DNA of 17,061 nucleotides, taken from an uncultured Eubacteriales bacterium. GTDB lineage: Bacteria > Bacillota > Clostridia > Peptostreptococcales > Anaerovoracaceae. The notes under the pieces are model-generated. The model had not been told where the DNA came from. It worked only from the letters and a program-made list of their open reading frames with translations, and ran no database searches. Below are positions 7,191 through 14,400 of the stretch, piece by piece. Every line of letters begins with the position of its first letter. Position 1 is the stretch's first letter. The stretch is taken from contig CAJLHL010000049.1 in assembly GCA_905206455.1 (NCBI GenBank), positions 1-17,061 on the forward strand. Reading direction: 5' to 3'. A program made the position numbers and the translations under genes.

Positions 7191-8570
7191 ATGCTAAATA
7201 TCAGTCAGTACAAACATATCCACTGCATCGGGATCGGCGGAATCGGTCTCAGCGCGGTGGCGGAGATCTTCGCTTCCCGCGGATACACCGTTTCCGGATC
7301 CGACATGAAGATGTCCGAGATGACAGAACATCTGCAGTCCCGCGGAATTACCGTATACGAAGGTCACAGCGCAGAAAATATCAAAGGCGCAGATCTGATT
7401 GTCTACTCCGCTGCGGTCTCTCTGGAAAATCCGGAAATCACTCAAGCGCAGAAAAACGGTATACCGACGGTGACGAGAGCCGAAGCGCTGGGCGCTCTCA
7501 TGGAGGATTATCCTTCCAGCATCGCCGTATCAGGTACTCACGGCAAAACCACCACCACATCGATGGTATCGCTGATCCTGGAAAATGCCAAGACGGATCC
7601 GACGATTCTGGTGGGAGGCAATCTCCACGAATTCGGCGGCAATGTGAAAATCGGAAAGAGCGATCTTTTCGTCACAGAGGCCTGCGAATATATGGACAGT
7701 TTTCTGAGCCTCCGTCCGAAGATGGAAATCATTCTCAACATCGATTCCGATCACTTGGACTATTTTAAGGATATCGATCACATCGTAGATTCCTTTGATA
7801 AGTTCGCCAAACTGGTACCCGAGAACGGCTGCATCATCGCTTATGAGGCAAATCCGTTTGTAAATAAAGTCATCTCCGACGCCGGATGCCGCGTCGTCAC
7901 TTTCGGATTCAGCGAAAATTCCGATTACTGCGCCGCAAATATCGAATTCAATTCGGAAGGCCATCCGCTCTTCGATGTGCGGAGCAAAGGCGAATTGCTG
8001 GGCCGCGTACAGCTGGAAGTTCCGGGAGAACACAATATCTCCAATGCTTTGGCCTCCTTTGCAGCCTGTCATACGCTGGGCGTAGCTCCGGAAATCATCA
8101 TCGAAACGCTCCGCCAGTATCACGGCACACAGAGACGTTTCGATATCATCGGTACTACGAAAAACAATGTGAAAGTCATCGACGACTACGCTCATCATCC
8201 TACGGAAATCAGAGCCACACTGAAAGCTGCCCGCAATATTCCCCACAACCGTCTGTGGTGTCTCTTTCAGCCCCACACCTACACCCGGACCCTGGCGCTC
8301 TTCGACGAATTTGTCACAGCTTTCGACGACACCGATGTGCTGATCATGGCGGAAATCTTCGCCGCCAGAGAAAAAAATATCTACAAAATCAGCTCAAAAA
8401 GACTGATCACCGAGATCAAAAAAAATCAGCCGGCAAAAGAAGCCTACTATTTTGACAGTCTGGAAGAAATTTCCGCCTTTGTATCCAACAACGCCCAGGA
8501 AGGCGATATGGTCATTACCATGGGCGCAGGTGACATCTACAAAGTGGCCGAAATGCTGATGGAAGAATAA
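7191..8570 (+). CDS. murC: UDP-N-acetylmuramate--L-alanine ligase
   Basis: Adds L-alanine to UDP-MurNAc, the first peptide step of peptidoglycan precursor synthesis, in the cytosol. The N-terminal Rossmann domain begins I-H-C-I-G-I-G-G-I-G-L-S-A-V-A near residue 10. The ATP loop G-T-H-G-K-T is at residues 115-120. E-A-C-E-Y and N-I-D-S-D-H-L-D-Y follow, then the ADP-ribose region H-N-I-S-N-A and the C-terminal D-D-Y-A-H-H-P-T-E-I. The length of 459 residues is normal. A GGAAGAGG lies about nine bases before the ATG. No clear promoter was found in the 104 bases after the upstream terminator, which are GC-rich. It stands alone on the plus strand, facing spoIID, and is not in a dcw cluster here. 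Confidence 0.97.
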   Translation: MLNISQYKHIHCIGIGGIGLSAVAEIFASRGYTVSGSDMKMSEMTEHLQSRGITVYEGHSAENIKGADLIVYSAAVSLENPEITQAQKNGIPTVTRAEALGALMEDYPSSIAVSGTHGKTTTTSMVSLILENAKTDPTILVGGNLHEFGGNVKIGKSDLFVTEACEYMDSFLSLRPKMEIILNIDSDHLDYFKDIDHIVDSFDKFAKLVPENGCIIAYEANPFVNKVISDAGCRVVTFGFSENSDYCAANIEFNSEGHPLFDVRSKGELLGRVQLEVPGEHNISNALASFAACHTLGVAPEIIIETLRQYHGTQRRFDIIGTTKNNVKVIDDYAHHPTEIRATLKAARNIPHNRLWCLFQPHTYTRTLALFDEFVTAFDDTDVLIMAEIFAAREKNIYKISSKRLITEIKKNQPAKEAYYFDSLEEISAFVSNNAQEGDMVITMGAGDIYKVAEMLMEE

Positions 8571-8597
8571 AATCAAACAAAACAGAAATACAAAAAC

Positions 8598-8667
8598 AGC
8601 GGCTCGCCGGTCGGAAAACTTCGGATTTCCCGGAGGATATTTCCGGCCGGCTGGCCGCTTTTTCTTA
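8598..8667. terminator. Two-way terminator between murC and spoIID
   Basis: A long imperfect hairpin: AGCGGC (8598-8603) with GCCGCT (8654-8659), an inner CCGG pair and CGGAAA with TTTCCG. On the plus strand it is followed by CTTTTTCTTATTT; on the minus strand by TGTTTTTG. It lies between convergent murC and spoIID and can serve both. Confidence 0.85.
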
Positions 8668-8758
8668 TTTGATATCAGCAGATCATCCGCTTCCCCGGCA
8701 TTCTTCTCGGTGTGATTCTCTCACCGCGTATTTGACCGAAAAACGCTTTCATGATTTA

Positions 8759-9913
8759 TCACTTTTGCTTTTTTACCTCCACACCGGAATAGTAATGTTC
8801 GAGAATCTCCCGATATGTCTTCCCCTGCTTTGCCATGCCGTTAGCCCCGTACTGGCTCAGACCGACCCGGTGACCGCTGCCTGAAGTGACAAAAGTCACC
8901 TCGCCGTTTCCGATATTTACCTCGAAGTCTGCCGAAGCCAGACCGAATAAACTGCGCACCTGCCGCCCTGTCAGTTCCAGATTTCCCATCTTCATTTCTG
9001 CCACCGCACCGCCATCCGTCCGGCTTACCACCTGAATCGTCTCAGCCGTCACCGACTGTCCGGCTTCCGCGCCGTAAGCAGCGGATACCTTAGACTTCAC
9101 GTCCTCCATCGTCACCGTCACTTCCACATCTTTATGCGGCGATTCTTCCTCATAGGCGCCGCTTTCCACACTGCGCAGATAAGGAACAGCGCTGACAAAT
9201 ACGTCCTCCGAATTCTCCGTACGTTCACCGCCGGAAGAGAAAAAAAGCGGCTGCTCTACGAGCGAGCCGTCATAATATAAAACTTCACCTGCCGTCTCAT
9301 ACACCGCGCTGAGAATTTTAGGAAAATTCTTTTCCATCCATTCGTCGCCCTTGACCTCACGCAGGCCTTCTTCCGTCCGATACACTTGACAGTGCGTCGT
9401 ATTGCACACATAGGCCCCCTCGTCATAATGAGAACACTTTCCGGCCTCAAATTCCTGCTTCCGCGCAGAAGCGTAAGTCCTGGCCGCCACCGCCTGCGCT
9501 TTCAGCGCTTCCGTTTCGAAGTCCGACGGCATCTCCGAAGCCACAACGCATGCCACATATTCTTCCAAAGGGACCTCTGCAATCTTTCCCGAATCATCAT
9601 CCAGGACTTTTATTTCCAGATCCGATATACCGCTAAGCTGGCTCAATGTTACGTTCCCGGCGGGCTGCTGCGCATCACTTCCGCTGTACAGTTCTTTGAC
9701 CTGATCCGCCAGCGACCCGATTCCCTGAAATACCGATACATCGCCGCCCTCTTCCGCTTCCGGCAGATTCGTCAGACCATAAATCGAAACCGCCGCTGCA
9801 AATACACAAACCGAAAGTATATTGAAGAACTTGTATCCTCTCCCCGCATACCGCCGTCTGCCTCTCTGCCTGCAGATCAGCCTGCCGGAAAAACCTGTCC
9901 GTCTTCTTCTCAT
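8759..9913 (-). CDS. spoIID: Stage II sporulation protein D, peptidoglycan transglycosylase
   Basis: Part of the SpoIID-SpoIIM-SpoIIP machine that thins septal peptidoglycan and drives engulfment from the mother-cell side. The ATG at 9913 is chosen because GGGAGG lies seven bases upstream; an outer ATG six codons earlier would place that site inside the gene. The protein then has 384 residues, a very basic cytoplasmic N-terminus, one membrane anchor near residues 27-48, a variable linker, and the SpoIID/LytB domain from about residue 105. The catalytic Glu is Glu127 in A-S-E-M-P, followed by E-A-L-K-A-Q-A-V-A-A-R-T-Y-A. A His/Cys cluster (Cys160, His162, Cys170, His174, Cys175) resembles the zinc site reported for clostridial SpoIID. 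The end has S-G-x-G-H-R-V-G-L-S-Q-Y-G-A. A sigma-E-like promoter lies upstream. In many Firmicutes it sits directly after murA; here a two-gene cassette lies between. Confidence 0.96.
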   Translation of the reverse strand: MRRRRTGFSGRLICRQRGRRRYAGRGYKFFNILSVCVFAAAVSIYGLTNLPEAEEGGDVSVFQGIGSLADQVKELYSGSDAQQPAGNVTLSQLSGISDLEIKVLDDDSGKIAEVPLEEYVACVVASEMPSDFETEALKAQAVAARTYASARKQEFEAGKCSHYDEGAYVCNTTHCQVYRTEEGLREVKGDEWMEKNFPKILSAVYETAGEVLYYDGSLVEQPLFFSSGGERTENSEDVFVSAVPYLRSVESGAYEEESPHKDVEVTVTMEDVKSKVSAAYGAEAGQSVTAETIQVVSRTDGGAVAEMKMGNLELTGRQVRSLFGLASADFEVNIGNGEVTFVTSGSGHRVGLSQYGANGMAKQGKTYREILEHYYSGVEVKKQK

Positions 9914-9989
9914 ATCCTGCCCTCCCTGCATAAACCGGCTGCACGTTCAGTGCCGGCAACCGCCTGCACCCGCCGCACCTGATTAATAT

Positions 9990-10016
9990 ACAATATGAAA
10001 AGAAGGACAGGTTTAT
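9990..10016 (-). promoter_or_regulatory. Sigma-E-like sporulation promoter for spoIID
   Basis: Minus strand reads GAATA, a 16-base spacer after its ATA, then CATATTGT (9997-9990). The known Bacillus sigma-E pattern is ATA, 16-18 bases, CATACAnT. The match is good, and spoIID is a classic sigma-E target. It lies about 77 bases upstream of the start codon. Confidence 0.65.
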
Positions 10017-10031
10017 TCGCACAATCCGCAC

Positions 10032-10062
10032 AAAAAACGCAACCTCCTTGAGAAGACCGCGT
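10032..10062 (-). terminator. Terminator after the XRE-type regulator
   Basis: Minus strand ACGC (10062-10059) pairs with GCGT (10040-10037), and seven further pairs, several of them G-U, give an 11-bp stem with a four-base loop, followed by TTTTT. It separates the regulator cassette from spoIID. Confidence 0.7.
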
Positions 10063-10084
10063 CATGCCGATTCAAAATCCATTT

Positions 10085-10291
10085 CTATTCCCGCCGATAC
10101 TCTAAAATATCTCCCGGCTGACAGTTCAACACGCTGCAGATCGCATCCAGCGTCGAAAAACGTACTGCCTTTACTTTTCCCGTCTTCAGATTGGAGAGAT
10201 TTACATTGGAAATCCCCACTTTCTCCGACAGCTCATTCAAAGAAATCTTCCGGTCCGCCATCACGCGGTCCAGTCTCAAAATAATCGCCAT
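10085..10291 (-). CDS. Small XRE/Cro-type HTH regulator (YozG-like)
   Basis: A 68-residue protein that is almost entirely one helix-turn-helix domain: M-A-I-I-L-R-L-D-R-V-M, then S-L-N-E-L-S-E-K-V-G-I-S-N-V-N-L-S as the HTH, then L-D-A-I-C-S-V-L-N-C-Q-P-G-D-I-L-E-Y. This is the pattern of small Cro/C1 regulators (HTH_26 type) found beside DUF2975 membrane proteins. The start at 10291 is chosen because it opens the conserved domain, with AGGAG ten bases upstream. The longer frame to 10351 would run into the DUF2975 gene and has no support. It starts 13 bases after the DUF2975 stop codon, so the two form one operon. It probably binds DNA as a dimer; the palindrome at 10911-10947 is a candidate site (inference). 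Confidence 0.92.
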   Translation of the reverse strand: MAIILRLDRVMADRKISLNELSEKVGISNVNLSNLKTGKVKAVRFSTLDAICSVLNCQPGDILEYRRE

Positions 10292-10304
10292 GACAGTCAC
10301 GCTC

Positions 10305-10814
10305 CTACAAGATTTCGTCTTTTTCCCTCTGCATCTCGAATCCCGCTTCAATCAGACGGCTGAGTATGAGGGTCAGCAGCCCCGGCAGCAGGATAAAGCC
10401 GTCTGTGAAGACGAAACCGCCGAAGGAAAAGAACTCAAAACCGCGGGATTGATATCCCGAAAGCCGCGGAATAATAAAAGAGCCGAGAACAAACAATCCG
10501 CCTATTACACGCAGGCACCGGACAAGAGTTCTGGAAAACGGCCGCTCATCATAGGCGATTCTGCACAGCGAAACAAAACAGCAGATCAAAACCAGATAGA
10601 TCAGCGCCCGCCAGGCAAATTCCGCGCCCCCGATTTCCAGCCAGACGCGTCCCGCAATCCCCCTGCACAAAAACAATAACCCTCCCGCTGAGGAAAATCC
10701 CGTCAGGAACAGAGCAAAACCGAAAACAATCCCCATCCGATGCAGCAGTTCCTGCTTTTGCGCCTTTTGAGTATCCAGCTTGAAGTCATTTTTTTGTCCG
10801 TCCTCCCGCAGCAT
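10305..10814 (-). CDS. DUF2975 family membrane protein
   Basis: A 169-residue protein of unknown function with four hydrophobic segments near residues 27-50, 68-86, 100-118 and 135-153. The short D-E-R-P-F-S motif between the second and third segments (89-94) is typical of DUF2975 proteins. The ATG at 10814 is chosen because AGGAGG lies eight bases upstream; the outer ATG seven codons earlier would include that site. It is the first gene of a two-gene operon with the XRE-type regulator. Such pairs are common in Firmicutes, and the membrane protein may sense a signal or control the regulator, but the sequence does not show this. It lies between murA and spoIID. Confidence 0.9.
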   Translation of the reverse strand: MLREDGQKNDFKLDTQKAQKQELLHRMGIVFGFALFLTGFSSAGGLLFLCRGIAGRVWLEIGGAEFAWRALIYLVLICCFVSLCRIAYDERPFSRTLVRCLRVIGGLFVLGSFIIPRLSGYQSRGFEFFSFGGFVFTDGFILLPGLLTLILSRLIEAGFEMQREKDEIL

Positions 10815-10910
10815 TATAAATACCTCCTCTTCCACATTCTGTACAAACCCGCGACGCCGAAAGAAAAAACTTGGCCGCGATACAAAAATATCCTATTTTT
10901 GAATGATTTT

Positions 10911-10947
10911 CAATATTTATTTAATGAATATCATTAAATAAATATTG
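10911..10947. promoter_or_regulatory. Perfect 17-base inverted repeat at the cassette start site (candidate operator)
   Basis: Two perfect 17-base arms, 10911-10927 and 10931-10947, around the three bases ATA; almost all A and T. It begins about seven bases downstream of the TATAAT of the DUF2975 promoter, so it covers the likely transcription start. It can be an operator for a dimeric regulator or a hairpin at the 5' end of the mRNA. There is no strong T-run after it, and the stem is AT-only at its edges, so it is a poor terminator. Confidence 0.65.
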
Positions 10948-10953
10948 TTTTTC

Positions 10954-10962
10954 ATTATATCA
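10954..10962 (-). promoter_or_regulatory. Extended -10 promoter for the DUF2975-XRE operon
   Basis: Minus strand TGATATAAT is a full extended -10. The -35 region, 16-17 bases further up, is AAATGA or AAAATG, poor matches. The same TGATATAAT element precedes glmU. The palindrome at 10911-10947 starts just downstream. Confidence 0.55.
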
Positions 10963-11046
10963 CATATCGTCATTCTCATTTTTAAAAATATTGGATTTTC
11001 TATAAGTTCTCGTCATTTCACAAAATTCCCGCTTTCCGACGGGACG

Positions 11047-11088
11047 AAAAAACGTCCCGCGGATTTTCACAGCAATCCGCAGGACGTT
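11047..11088 (-). terminator. Rho-independent terminator of murA
   Basis: Minus strand: 15-base arms 11088-11074 and 11065-11051 pair with a single mismatch around an eight-base loop, followed by a T-run that includes the last two stem bases (11052-11047). It begins about 30 bases after the murA stop codon. Confidence 0.92.
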
Positions 11089-11118
11089 CTGTCTATTTCT
11101 GATAAATTTTTTAACGGT

Positions 11119-12378
11119 CTATTCTACCCGCTCAATCCCTGCGCCGATGGCTCTCAATTTCTCCACAAATTGAGAATATCCGCGCTCGATATGGTAAATT
11201 TCGGAGATCTCTGTGACGCCTTTCGCAGCCAGGCCCGCCAGCACCAACGCAGCTCCCGCTCTGAGATCGGTAGACATCACCTGGCAGCCCGACAGGCTGG
11301 CTCCGCCCTGTACTACTGCGCTCCGGCCCTCGATGCTGATATCCGCACCCATGCGGTTCAGTTCGCTGATGTGCATGTATCTGTTCTCGAATACCGTCTC
11401 AATCACGGTACTTCGCCCTTCCACCGTAGTAAGAAGCGCCATAAACTGGGACTGCATGTCCGTAGGAAATCCCGGATACGGCAGCGTCTTTATATCGGTA
11501 GCGACCAAGTCTTTCTCATCCGCTTTGACCCTCAGGCCCTCAATCGTGTCCTCCACCGTACAGCCGCATTCGATCAGTTTAGAGATGATCGGTCTGACGT
11601 GATCCGGAACCACGTTTTTGATGAGAAGATCACCTCTCGTTATCGCAGCTGCTACCATAAAGGTTCCCGTCTCAATCCGGTCGGGAATGACGATATGTTT
11701 CGTGCCGTGAAGCCGTTCCACTCCTTCAATCTTAATCAGATCCGTACCCGCGCCCTTGACCTTAGCTCCCATTTTGTTGAGGAAGTTGGCCAAATCTACG
11801 ATTTCAGGCTCTTTTGCTACATTTTCGATAATCGTCGTGCCGTCAGCAAGAGCCGCAGCGGCCATAATATTTTCCGTAGCGCCCACGCTGGGATAATCAA
11901 GGTAGATTCTCGCGCCCTTGAGACGGTCCGCTGACGCTTCCACATAATTCGGAGCGTATTCCACCTTCGCTCCCATGAGTTCAAAACCTTTCAAATGCAG
12001 ATCGATCGGTCTCGCACCGATGGCACAGCCCCCGGGAAGCGCGACTCTCGCTCTTCCGTTTCTCGCGAGAATCGGCCCCATCGTCAGAATGGAAGCTCTC
12101 ATCCGCTTCGCCAGATCAAACGGAGCTTCGCTCTTCGTCATGTCCGCCGCGTGAAGACGCAGAGTATTCTGCTGAAAATCGGCCTGAACCTTCGCGTCGA
12201 GTCCTTCGAGAATCCTGCACATAACATCGACATCTCTGAGATCCGGCGCATCGCAGATCACACATTCTTCATCGGTCAACAATGTCGCCGCCATAATAGG
12301 GAGAACGGAATTCTTTGATCCGCTGATCGTCACTTCCCCTTTCAGCGGTCCGTTATTTCTTACTAAAAACTTAGCCAC
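11119..12378 (-). CDS. murA: UDP-N-acetylglucosamine 1-carboxyvinyltransferase
   Basis: Transfers enolpyruvate from PEP to UDP-GlcNAc, the first committed step of peptidoglycan synthesis. The start codon is GTG (12378-12376) with GGAGG six bases upstream. Lys22 and Asn23 of S-G-S-K-N-S are the substrate-binding pair. R-M-R-A-S-I-L-x-M-G-P precedes the active-site loop A-L-P-G-G-C-A-I-G-A-R-P, where Cys118 is the catalytic residue and the target of fosfomycin. The length of 419 residues is normal. Firmicutes often have two copies (MurAA and MurAB); which one this is cannot be told here. It has its own sigma-A promoter (12473-12501) and terminator (11047-11088), so it is probably transcribed alone. 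GlmU in this window makes its substrate. Confidence 0.97.
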   Translation of the reverse strand: MAKFLVRNNGPLKGEVTISGSKNSVLPIMAATLLTDEECVICDAPDLRDVDVMCRILEGLDAKVQADFQQNTLRLHAADMTKSEAPFDLAKRMRASILTMGPILARNGRARVALPGGCAIGARPIDLHLKGFELMGAKVEYAPNYVEASADRLKGARIYLDYPSVGATENIMAAAALADGTTIIENVAKEPEIVDLANFLNKMGAKVKGAGTDLIKIEGVERLHGTKHIVIPDRIETGTFMVAAAITRGDLLIKNVVPDHVRPIISKLIECGCTVEDTIEGLRVKADEKDLVATDIKTLPYPGFPTDMQSQFMALLTTVEGRSTVIETVFENRYMHISELNRMGADISIEGRSAVVQGGASLSGCQVMSTDLRAGAALVLAGLAAKGVTEISEIYHIERGYSQFVEKLRAIGAGIERVE

Positions 12379-12472
12379 TTTTTCCCTCCGACAATATATC
12401 AGATAATATATTCCACAGACATCTTCGCCTCGGAATATACGAAATATTTCAACTCACCAGAGCATCTTTATT

Positions 12473-12501
12473 ATTATATTCGATTCAAATCATCACGTCA
12501 A
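12473..12501 (-). promoter_or_regulatory. Sigma-A promoter for murA
   Basis: Minus strand TTGACG (12501-12496), exactly 17 bases, TATAAT (12478-12473). The start site would be near 12466, giving a leader of about 88 bases. It is the best sigma-A match in the window. Confidence 0.88.
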
Positions 12502-12574
12502 GAATGGCAGGAGCATTCGCTTCAAATGCCAGAATTTTCATATTTTCCCGCAGATTGCTCCCCGAAAGACAATC

Positions 12575-12779
12575 TTAAATTTTGCCTGAATTAATCTGAT
12601 CATCTCCATCTAATATATTCGCGAACACCTTACCGGCGCTTCCGCAGATGAAATCCGTCTCCGGTCTTTCGGAAGAGTCACAGCCCCTACGACAGACGGA
12701 AAGCGCAGGTGCTCTGCATGCTGTATCGCATGCCTCCATGCGCTCTGATCAGACAAACGTATCAGAACTTTGCTATGAT
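12575..12779 (-). ncRNA. ssrS: Candidate 6S RNA
   Basis: No protein gene fits the 12502-12914 gap. A sigma-A promoter (12784-12812) is followed by a sequence with the 6S layout. The RNA begins with CAAAGTTCTGATACGTTTG. The outer stem is UCUGA (12766-12762) with UCAGG (12589-12585). The closing stem is GUCUGAUCA (12754-12746) with UGAUCAGAU (12602-12594), nine pairs. A central bubble has a 31-base 5' side, which holds a small GCAUG/CAUGC hairpin, and a ~20-base 3' side. A long terminal stem begins with GAGCACCU (12714-12707) and AGGUGUUC (12630-12623), and continues with GCGCUUUCCG (12706-12697) and CGGAAGCGC (12644-12636). 6S RNA mimics an open promoter and binds sigma-A polymerase. Length of about 200 nt fits. 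No clear terminator was seen and the ends are approximate. It could be another structured RNA. Confidence 0.55.
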
Positions 12780-12783
12780 TTGA

Positions 12784-12812
12784 ATTATACACCAGAATAT
12801 CGCGCCGGGCAA
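12784..12812 (-). promoter_or_regulatory. Sigma-A promoter for the candidate 6S RNA
   Basis: Minus strand TTGCCC (12812-12807), exactly 17 bases, TATAAT (12789-12784). No coding frame follows; the structured RNA does. The start site would be near 12776-12779. Confidence 0.65.
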
Positions 12813-12914
12813 TCGGACGAAAAAAATATCGTTGGATTTCCCGATCCGTTTCTTAGAATTATTTTGTCATTATGTAGATTTCTATAAAATTATTCGAAAA
12901 TCATTAATATTTCC

Positions 12915-13442
12915 CTACATTATTTTGCATAAGACGATAGACAGCCAGATTCCTGCCGCATATCCCGCCACTCCCGCGGGTATGGTGTGGCGCAGCGAGG
13001 ATACCCGCGTCGCCCCGAAATAGACGGCTACAGCATAGAGCAAAGTCTCGCTGCTCCCCATCATAACCGAAGCACAGCGGCATAAAAAACTGTCCGGTCC
13101 AAACGTCTGAGCGATATTTTCGATGATCGCCAGAGTGCCGCTGCCGGAGACGGGACGCATGATCATAAAAGAGATCAGTTCCCTCGGTATCCCCAGAGGC
13201 TCCAGAATCGGTTCGCACAGCTTCTCCAAAAGCCCGAGAGCTCCGGAATCCGTCATAATCTGAATCACCAGAAAAACCGCGATGATATACGGCGTAATCT
13301 CCACCGCCGATTTGATCCCGTCCCTGCATCCTTCTACAAACAAATCGTAGACAGGCGCTTTTTTCAAAAATCCGTGAAGGAGAATCACTCCCAGCAGCGC
13401 AGGGAGAAATAATCCTGACAGCCCCGATAAAAATTCATTCAT
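12915..13442 (-). CDS. spmB: Spore maturation protein B
   Basis: A 175-residue membrane protein with several hydrophobic segments, needed with SpmA for full dehydration of the spore core in Bacillus and Clostridium. Family features include V-E-G-C-R-D-G-I-K-S-A near residues 36-46, I-M-R-P-V-S-G-S-G-T near 94-103 and C-A-S-V-M-M-G-S-S-E-T near 122-132, inside the nucleoside-recognition (Gate) domain. The length is normal (about 175-180). Its ATG overlaps the TGA of spmA (ATGA), with GGGAGAGG upstream, so the two are coupled. No clear terminator follows; the next 100 bases are AT-rich and lead into the candidate 6S promoter. Confidence 0.95.
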   Translation of the reverse strand: MNEFLSGLSGLFLPALLGVILLHGFLKKAPVYDLFVEGCRDGIKSAVEITPYIIAVFLVIQIMTDSGALGLLEKLCEPILEPLGIPRELISFMIMRPVSGSGTLAIIENIAQTFGPDSFLCRCASVMMGSSETLLYAVAVYFGATRVSSLRHTIPAGVAGYAAGIWLSIVLCKIM

Positions 13443-14215
13443 CTCTGACCGCCTCTCCCATCTGCTTCACACAGATCCTCTGAATACCCATGCACTTTAT
13501 CTGACGCGGCGTCGGTTTTATACCGCTGTTTTTCACCGTTTTTCCGAAGATCTTTTCCGACAGACGCAGCCTCAGCTCTCCGGAGACTTTTCTCATACTG
13601 CGGTCTGCTGAGCCACAGATCTCGAAGGCGCTTTCCATCCCGTTTTTCAAAATACTTACATACAAATATACTGACCAGCGTAGCGGCAAACCCGGAAATC
13701 ACCGACGGCAGAATAATATCTTCAGGTGCCGCAGACCCTGCATTTGCCCGGATCTGTATCACCGTAATAGGGATGAGCTGCAGCATCGACATATTCACTG
13801 CGGCGAACATACACATCTCATTGCTCGCCACAGGACTGCCCCCGTTCTCCTCATCCAGCATCTTCATCGCCTGCAGACTGAAGACAGTGGCGCTGTTGCC
13901 CGCGCCGAAAATATTGGCGGTAAACCCCATCAGCATCATCATCAGCGTATCCTCATTCTTTTCCCTGGGGAAAAGGCGTGTCATCAGTCCCCTGCTTTTT
14001 CTCGCGAGAGCATGTATCAGACCGGACCCTCTGGCGATGTTCATAAATCCGCTCCACATTCCCATGATTCCCACCAGCCCGATCACAAAATACACCGCTT
14101 CTTCTCCGCTGGCGAGCATTTCCTGAGTCAGACTTTCAAAGCCGCCGGACCCTTCCGCTCCGGCAGCACAGCATACAAATCCTATAAATAACATTCCAAA
14201 CCAAATTTTATTCAT
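13439..14215 (-). CDS. spmA: Spore maturation protein A with C-terminal extension
   Basis: Partner of SpmB in spore-core dehydration; an integral membrane protein of the Gate-domain family. The ATG at 14215 is preferred because AGAGGTGG lies just upstream and the protein then starts with M-N-K-I-W-F-G-M, a hydrophobic first segment. The outer ATG at 14245 would include that site. Typical stretches are M-G-M-W-S-G-F-M-N-I-A near residue 50, F-T-A-N-I-F-G-A-G-N-S-A-T near 100 and N-M-S-M-L-Q-L-I-P near 142. The family is usually about 195-200 residues and ends just after the last membrane helix (F-V-C-K-Y-F). This protein has 258, with a charged tail of nearly 60 residues rich in Lys, Arg and Asp. 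It ends in a four-base overlap with spmB. No sporulation promoter was confidently identified upstream. Confidence 0.93.
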   Translation of the reverse strand: MNKIWFGMLFIGFVCCAAGAEGSGGFESLTQEMLASGEEAVYFVIGLVGIMGMWSGFMNIARGSGLIHALARKSRGLMTRLFPREKNEDTLMMMLMGFTANIFGAGNSATVFSLQAMKMLDEENGGSPVASNEMCMFAAVNMSMLQLIPITVIQIRANAGSAAPEDIILPSVISGFAATLVSIFVCKYFEKRDGKRLRDLWLSRPQYEKSLRRAEAASVGKDLRKNGEKQRYKTDAASDKVHGYSEDLCEADGRGGQR

Positions 14216-14282
14216 AAATCCACCTCTTTTTTTCAATCCTTCCATCTCACATCAGCCTTGATCTTTCAAGGATCCAGAGGTT

Positions 14283-14312
14283 TTGACAAAAGGTCCTCAT
14301 AAATATTTATGA
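14283..14312 (+). promoter_or_regulatory. Possible promoter overlapped by a 16-base palindrome
   Basis: TTGACA at 14283-14288 is a perfect -35. Seventeen bases on is TTTATG, a weak -10. The whole -10 area lies within TCATAAATATTTATGA (14297-14312), a perfect 16-base palindrome. This is the space between divergent spmA and the small membrane protein gene. The palindrome could be a regulator site acting on either side. On the minus strand a CCTTGA/TCAAGG hairpin (14256-14271) lies further into the spmA leader. Confidence 0.4.
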
Positions 14313-14400
14313 AGATGTCGAAAAAAAATTGCTGGAAAATAGTTGTAAATTTCAGGAAAATGCGCAATAATATATTATCAGGAAAACAACTGAAAAAACC

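Noticed and set aside
10911..10947. The long AT palindrome as a Fur box
   Set aside because: The core shares ATGA/TCAT with Fur sites, but the spacing and 17-base arms do not fit, and the genes have no link to iron.
12560..12574. AGATTG/CAATCT hairpin near 12550-12575 as the 6S RNA terminator
   Set aside because: No T-run follows on the minus strand; the 3' end of the RNA is left approximate.
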